Part shown: positions 57,500 through 64,000 of the stretch, piece after piece
Layout of the letters: the number at the start of each line of letters is the position of its first letter
How positions within the stretch are numbered: the stretch's first letter is position 1
Assembly (NCBI GenBank): GCA_016800925.1
Contig: JABCPU010000082.1
Coordinates: 124,001 to 188,000 of the forward strand
Length of the DNA: 64,000 bases
From: Suillus spraguei
Lineage: Eukaryota > Basidiomycota > Agaricomycetes > Boletales > Suillaceae
Direction of reading: 5' to 3'
Made by a program: the position numbers and the translations under genes
The notes under the pieces: model-generated
The model's database searches: none
What the model was told of the DNA's origin: nothing
The model's input: only the letters and a program-made list of their open reading frames with translations

Positions 57500-59085
57500 T
57501 TAATCCAGAATGCACCAGTTGACTTTGCCTTGAGGTCCATACTTCTTCTCGAGCCAGTCATTGGCGGCCTTGAAGTGACCATTGCCCAGAAAGCCCTTAT
57601 GAGCACTGAAGGGTGAAGGGTGCTATTTCAAAAGTCAGTCAAGAATACCACAAAACCCGAGCATTCAAGGACGCACGGCACTATTCAGAATCAAGTGTTT
57701 TGTCTAGGTGTTCCTAGTTAGCGCTCGAATGTCACCCGATGAGGCCTTGATGAACTCACCTTGTTGAGTTTAGCCACACGCTTTGCGGCCCATGACCCCC
57801 AAGCCAAGAATACCACACCACGCCCAATCCCGTTCATCTCAGAATCACCGCCGGACGAAAGATTGGCACCGCCATACTTATCAACCACATCCACAACTTT
57901 GTCAGTAAATTCTTCCCAGCCCTTGCCGGAATGGGACCCTGCATTGTTTGCCTTCACAGTAAGACAGGTGTTTAACATGAGGACACCATTATCAGCCCAG
58001 GCTGTGAGGTTACTGATTATTATCCAGAAATCCGTGTTAGTACATACACAATTCGGACTCATCTACCTTATCTGATGCTTACCCATGCTTAGGAGGTTCG
58101 AATTCGGGGTACTCGGCCTTAATCTCAGCGTAGATCTAGAAATGCAAGAATGGAGCGTGATGATCAATTACCGGTGAGAGATTGCGCACGTTTCTCAAGG
58201 AAGGCGGCACAGTGACGCCCTTTGGGACGGAGAAACAGAGGCCTAAAAGTCGCGTGACGGCTAGTTAACCTGGGACCGATAAATAAGACCGGTATAGCAC
58301 GGCTTACCATGAGCCTGATTCGCACCGTGGTAGGGGTCCTGGCCAATGATTACGACCTTCACCTTTCCGAGGGGCGTATTAGACCACGCATAAATATTTC
58401 TTGCTGTTCACGGGTCTCAATTACTCGGTTGACTGGATCTCTTCGCAAAGGACGACATACGTGAAGGGTATACTTTGAGATTTTTAGCGCTTTCGTCAGG
58501 GCCCTGGACTCCTTGCTCCCACAGGAACTTCTTCAGTGATATAAAATACGGCTTTTTGATCTCTTCCTTAAGAAGTTTCAACCTGAAGAATGGTTCGGTG
58601 TCAGCGGAAAAATCATTACACGGCGTCTTATCAGAACAGAATGTAGCGCGGCGTTGTTATGTGAACCGCCCGCCCGCCCGTACGCACCAACTTTTGCCCA
58701 TGCATTCGGATTCTAGCTTTAGCAAATGTTTGTGATCATCCGGAATCGATTCAATGTATTGAGACAGAGAGAAAGGTATCGCATTCAAACGCTGAACTCC
58801 GGCGACCACAATTTTAGCAGAGTCAGGGCCTGACGACGAGGCGTCGAGCTTCACTTTCTTAGCCGCGGGCTTTGCACTTTTGCAATCCTGTGGTCCAGAT
58901 AGCATGTCCATGAGAGTTCTTTGCCTCTTTAATGTGCCTGTCGCCTGTGTCGTTGTCGCTGCGACCTTGACTGAGCCATCTTGTGATGTCGAACTAGATG
59001 GTTCGGTGTCTTTTTTCGCGTCAGAAGTCGAAAGCACTGCTGTTTCTACATCTTCTAAGTAGACGACACGTTGTTCATCAGGCAT
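57500..59085 (-). CDS. UNG1: Uracil-DNA glycosylase (family 1)
   Basis: The N-terminus ([17 protein letters not shown] at 59085) is low complexity with [12 protein letters not shown] (PIP-box-like) and a basic [10 protein letters not shown] stretch, fitting a nuclear signal. The catalytic domain has the water-activating motif [31 protein letters not shown], the uracil pocket [22 protein letters not shown] and the DNA-intercalating loop [13 protein letters not shown]. It ends VNWCILD at 57500. It removes uracil from DNA, starting base excision repair in nucleus and mitochondria. About six introns. It is divergent from the dolichol kinase gene. Confidence 0.93.
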
Positions 59086-59453
59086 GACGCTGAGAGGCTA
59101 TGGAAGAGAAGAAAAACGCGAGGGTCTGCAAGAGGACGCGACATAGACCAAGTCCACATTTTAATTGCTAACTTATGCCGTAACGGGCTTCGGAGTCTTT
59201 TGCTTGTGCTTATTTTTTTTCACTTACGCGTTGGATCACCGCCTCCATATTCAATCAATATACGCATAGTTTCGCCTTAGGACACTTCGCCAAACTGCCG
59301 CGTCCAAACTCTTCGCCTTCACCGCCATTTGCAAGAAATGCATCTGGGCGCGCGGATTCGTCTAGAAGACAATTCTTGAGCTCTAGACCCGCAAAACGTC
59401 ACCTGGGACCGTTTGGGGCTACCGTAGCAACTGTTCAACCAGATCATACTAAT

Positions 59454-62400
59454 ATGGAATTGAGTTCAACCTATCACGCAGGGTCTTCGAGGTAGGAATT
59501 ATGCTAGCTCACTAAGTATAAGGGAGCTCACACACCCTACTCAATCCAGCGATCAGTCAAGTAGTGAAACAGCCGACGAGGATTCAGATGACGAGCCTTG
59601 TGGTGTTCGAGGGCGCCGTCCTTCTCAAAAAGGCCTGCGGAAAGACGTTCGAGACGCCGTCAGGAGCAAGCGGCACCCAACGTCTCCTTCTCAACAGAGG
59701 TCCGGTCCCATGCCTCTTGATCACATTAACGATGGCAAGCAAATTGGCTCTTTGCCACGAAGAATGTCATTCACTCGTTCACGCTCGCCTCATCCACGAA
59801 CCTTCGACAATGCCACTAGTGCAGTATACCCACCTTCTGGAGCTTCTTCATTCCCTCAGCGGCACAAACTACTTCCATTTGTGCACACTCTATTGCCAGC
59901 AACGATAACTGGTAGCCTTTCCCTCCCACGCCTTGGAACTTGGACATTTTGCATGGACACTAGATATATGGGAGAATCACTTCTTCTCATCGGATCTTTA
60001 GCTTTTTTCAACAAGAAACTTTCTGATAACACTCATGACATCATTGACTTGTCAATGTCCGCAGGTGAATATATTATCCACACATCTGCAAAGTTTTGTC
60101 TCAGTACTGACTTCCGACTTCAGAAATGTACATCCTCCTTATCATAGCTGTAATCTACATTATACGTGCGCACACCATACTACCGCAATCCAACGCCGCT
60201 GTACCCACTGCTCCAGAGTCTCGCCGTACAGCGTCACCTCGTACTGAGATTCGTGAAATTAGACGCAGTGGCTCCCAATTGAGCCCTACAATTAAACCGC
60301 GCTTTAGTTTTATTTGGATGAGTGTCCCAAAGAATTACAGGCATGTCTGTTTCTCAGGCATTCATTTTCACCGGAATGAACTCCTCACAGGGAATCTCCG
60401 AATGATGGCGTTCTTACAGGGCTCCTACTTCCACCCATGATTGCGCTAGCACTATTATACTCAGCCTTGCGGCAGGTTCACTCCCCTTTGTCTGATCCCA
60501 ATCTTCCTCTACCTCATTGGTTGATAGAAGCTCCCTGTGTACTCCATAACCCTCGATCACCTGATTCTGCTATCGATGCCCTCATACAATCTCGTCGTGG
60601 CCTAGTGGATTATTCCACAATGTGTTCGTTTATATTATTGGCCCAAGTATGTTCGTCGTGGATCATTGAGACCCGCTATCGCGGACGTCCCAGTGTCCCT
60701 GAGGGAGAGCGTGGCTCTGTTCCTCGTAGTGAGATACGTAGAACATGGCTTTACGTGCTCTTCACTTTCGGTATGACCATGCTGGCTATTACTGTTCGAT
60801 ATCTTTTTGCGCTGGCGGAGATTTCTATATGGCGAAGTAAATCAATTTATTTTTTAACTCTGCTGAGATGTTCATACCTTGATTTCCCAGATATCAGCTA
60901 TCTCGATATTGGCATTGGCTCATTGTTCTACCAACTTTGCTTATACAGTGCCCTTCGTCTAGCGCATGGTGGGTTCACGCTGGGTGAATTGGCCCTCGTC
61001 TGCTTCGGCGGGCTGTCCTTGGCTACGGAACTGCTGGGATTGACTAGAGCAAGGGTCTGTTGGGTTTTCGCCTCGAAAAATCTTCATACTGACTTCTTGC
61101 TAAGATATGGCCAAAAACAGCACCATTCATCGAGACCTACCGCCTACCAACACCCCTGTTGATTTTTCAGATTGCGCTGATCGCAGGTTCTTTCATCACT
61201 GGCTTCCTACTTTCTCCTCTTCTTGCCCTATCACGGCATATTGCACAACGACCGGTGAGACGTCTTCGACTCCCACAGGAGAAGCAACGGCATCGACGAG
61301 CTCTTGCCGCGGGTTTCTACATCGGAACCATAATCATTGTAGTTGGCCTTATTGGTTCTTGGACCTGGTGGAACCTCGGACGTAGAAATCCGTGGCTTTG
61401 GACTATTTTTTGGCTCCTTGAAGGGCGTAAGAAGTGGAGCCGACCCATGCTTCTTGCCTACTGGGGCCTTCTCGGAAGCATCAGCGTTGCCGGATGGAAC
61501 CGACAGCTATCAAGGTCAAGGCGGTACAGGCATAGAAACACGAGCGGGGGTACACAAGATAATGTGATCGTTCCATCTGCTGCGAACTCGAATCAGAAAC
61601 CACAAACGGATATATCTTCATCCGGCGCCACCACTACACTTGGGCTTACATTCCCCAACTTGGTTAATCTCCCTAATCTGTCCAATGGTTCACAAGTCGC
61701 CACAGAATTGTTGGATGCCGCGGATAAGCACGTTCCTACACTTGGTATCAATGCGAGGCGCAAGTTCTTCCACGCGTTGGCAGTTGTTATGTTCTTGCCT
61801 GGAGTAGCTGTTGACGTCAGTAGTTTTCTGTCACCCATACTATCAGTGGTCTAACGAATATCTAGCCCGCATTCACTCACTTGTCCTTCAGTGCAGCATT
61901 TGCGCTCTTTATCTTTGCAGAGTATGTCAGATACTTTGCCATTTATCCTTTCGGTGCGGCTGTGCACCTGTTCATGAACGAGTTCCTCGAGCAAAAGGAC
62001 AGCGGAACTGCTATCCTCAGTCACTTTTATCTGCTTACCGGTTGCGCGGGCCCATTGTGGCTTGAAGAGTACGTTTTTGACCTTGATAAAGTTTCAAGCA
62101 TGATCTAAATTATCGAATTATTGTAGCCCATCGCAGTTGTTACAATATACCGGTATCCTCGCTTTGGGTATTGGCGATGCTCTGGTTAATTTTCTTTCCG
62201 CCTTTGTGAATTCTAAAAATTGACAATTGAATTGAATGTTTTTGTCAGGCATCTATTATTGGGAAACGCGTTGGTCGGCACCGTTGGTCTTCAACATCCT
62301 CTAAAACCTTAGAAGGAAGCGCCGCGTTTGTGCTGTCCCTTGTGGCTTGCACGTGGCTTTTGAGACTTTGCGGACTTACGGAAGAATTTTCGGTGAGTTC

Positions 62401-62570
62401 ATCCGCTTCTCAGAGGTACCCCTCAATCTAATGCAACCCTGAAACCGCAGACATTGCGCTATTCCATTGTGGTCACTCTCTCATGTGTACTCGAGGCCCT
62501 ATCAGACCAGAACGATAACTTGACTCTACCGTTGTATATGTGGAGTTTACTAGTAGCTGTCGATGTATAG
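59454..62570 (+). CDS. SEC59: Dolichol kinase
   Basis: A multi-pass membrane protein with many hydrophobic segments from about 60126 on. The C-terminal catalytic region has NARRKFFHALAVVMFLPGV, FALFIFAEYVRYFAIYPFG, LTGCAGPLWLE, LGIGDA, SIIGKRVGRHRW and SSKTLEGSAAFVLSLVACTW. It ends LTLPLYMWSLLVAVDV at 62570. Dolichol kinase uses CTP to make dolichyl phosphate in the ER for N-glycosylation and GPI anchors. The soluble N-terminus is rich in Ser, Pro and Arg. The start is uncertain: the open frame extends upstream of 59454 without a good ATG, so I give the first in-frame ATG (MELSSTYHAG). An upstream exon is possible in the short gap to UNG1. Confidence 0.85.
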
Positions 62571-63082
62571 TGAAGTTGCCAATATTTTTGGGGATTGTTA
62601 CGAAACATGGACACAGGATGGCGGGCATGACGGAAGACACTTGTGCCCCATGTTAATTTTCATTAATGTTTCGACTAAATTCGCAAAAAAAGAATGTAAA
62701 CAAAAATGGAAGGCCTAGATTTGACCTTGGTTCCTGATTGGTCCTGACGTCAAGAAGGCACGGGGTTGGGGTGCTTAGTAAGCACGTCAATAACCCTTCT
62801 TCGATGAAGGAGACCGACTTCACATATCCTCTCTACTTTACCATCACCACCGACGACAGAACTGGACGTTCTGTCCCTGACCTCATCATTGTTGTCGTCG
62901 TCGTTCGTCAATATTATCAATTGCTTCCTTTGAATTGTGGTCAACTTCCCATTTCAGTATCCTCCGGGTAATGGCCGCAGCCTTCAACCAGTGATCGTCG
63001 CGTAGCTGTACCTAGTAATTGTTTCACGACTACTTGGAGGATACTGTGCATTCGTACTGCATAAGCACTTCGAACTACTATC
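62571..63082. other. Intergenic DNA
   Basis: Three-prime flank of dolichol kinase and promoter of the next gene. No trusted feature. Confidence 0.4.
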
Positions 63083-64000
63083 ATGCAATCCTCGACAATA
63101 ACGAATACAGCTCTAGATCCACTTCCATCATCTCTACCTCTCGCAAAGCCCTTTTCTTTACCATCAGCATTTCAAATGCCCATTCCGTGTCTGCCCAAGC
63201 TGAAGCAACGAAGTCCTCGACTTCCGCGACCAGCAACTGCCTCTATGGCAGAGGGCACTCAATCATACCTACCCCCTGCGCCCCGGGTACCATGTTTACA
63301 TGATAGTCATATCCCCAGGAGCCCGGATCCTCGTGTAGTAAGTGTCTCTTTTGGATACACGTAGGGTCACTGCACTACTATGACAGATTTCTTCAAAGGA
63401 TGTAGATAATACTCGAGACACCAATGCCTCATCCATGAAGTCATTTGAAGTACGCCCTACAGACATAGGTGTGTGCCTCCCCGTTTTAATCAGCGTAAAT
63501 TCTGAGTATCTTCTTAACAGTGTCAACTTACTTAGCTCCATCTGGTAGTCCTTGTGAGACCCTTGCCGCGGCAGCGAGTGTTCCTGGCGATACTACTCGA
63601 CCCGACATAGACGGGGCCGAGCACGACTGGGCTACCTTCATGACTGCTTACGCATTGGGTCAATGGCACCCTCATCAAACGCCTCGTCATCCGCGTTCAA
63701 TGATGTCTACTCCTATCATGCGGGAAGGCTCTCCGCGAGACAATTTTGCGTTGAGACATGATCCTGCATCAATTATCGTCGAATCGCCGCAGCTTTCTCG
63801 TCCTGTGTCGCCTGCCTACCACACATTTTTTTCCTCCTCGGCTTCCAATGGCAGTAGCAATGAGACAGAGTTCAAGCCCGCTCCCGAGAAAGCGGTGATG
63901 GTCTCTGATTTTCCTTCGTTCATCTATCCTAACAAACTATCGTCAAATATTTCACCAAAGCCATCGTCGCTTAGCGGCCGCAGATTACGCAAATCATTCA
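63083..64000 (+). CDS. Unrecognised gene, 5' part (runs off the window)
   Basis: Start MQSSTITNTALDPLPSSLPL at 63083. Exon 1 ends at about 63338. Exon 2 (about 63388-63469) reads SSKDVDNTRDTNASS. Exon 3, from about 63539, is open to the window end and contains HDWATFMTAYALGQWHPHQ and SDFPSFIYPNKLSSN. Composition is proline/serine-rich with few charged blocks, like the N-terminus of a large regulatory protein. I see no defined domain before the edge. Confidence 0.6.

Overview
The window looks like nuclear DNA of an agaricomycete (mushroom-forming basidiomycete). Genes are dense and cut by many introns of about 45-60 bp. Family content fits: an AA14-type lytic polysaccharide monooxygenase, a DUF6533-like membrane protein, paired phenol-2-monooxygenase-like flavoproteins, and Plavaka-, Harbinger- and chromodomain-Gypsy-type mobile elements. 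Exon models below were built by hand from splice signals, reading-frame continuity and family motifs; no search or expression data were available.

Region 1 (1-13.6 kb) is a gene-rich arm. It holds the 3' part of a RAD51D-like recombinase (+), an AA14 LPMO (-), an unrecognised four-exon gene (-), a SERINC/TMS1 membrane protein (-), a DUF6533-like seven-TM-type protein (+), a decayed partial copy of that gene mixed with a fragment of a downstream phosphoesterase gene, a Rieske-AIF flavoprotein (-) and a metallophosphoesterase (+). Region 2 (14-18.6 kb) has a serine-rich single-pass membrane protein (-) and an FAD monooxygenase (-, copy 1).

Region 3 (19.0-39.7 kb) is a transposon nest. A Plavaka-type DNA transposon with matching inverted ends (19039-35255) contains a broken transposase and two accessory ORFs. 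A Harbinger-like element with a Myb/SANT gene (26125-35160) sits inside it. A chromodomain Gypsy retrotransposon (26522-34361, 5-bp target duplication CACCT) sits inside that SANT gene. Beyond lie a 3-kb stretch bounded by another inverted repeat and a Harbinger transposase fragment. Copy 2 of the FAD monooxygenase (39756-41975, -) then follows, so two close paralogues bracket the nest. A PIF1-like helicase relic and an unrecognised gene come next.

Region 4 (44.3-64 kb) is a conserved housekeeping block: a ThuA-domain protein (+), a type I DnaJ (-), an NSUN5/Rcm1 rRNA methyltransferase (+), ribosomal protein L11 (-), TFIIH helicase XPB/Ssl2 (+), a bZIP factor (+), uracil-DNA glycosylase (-), dolichol kinase (+) and the start of an unknown gene (+). 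Divergent pairs with short shared promoters recur (AIF/phosphoesterase, DnaJ/RCM1, RPL11/XPB, UNG1/SEC59).

Notable points are the three-layer nesting with identifiable insertion order, an antisense cysteine-rich ORF between pol and the 3' LTR, three probable GC-AG introns (two in one gene), a chimeric pseudogene patch at 8.0-9.2 kb, and a polyvaline signal peptide encoded by a microsatellite.
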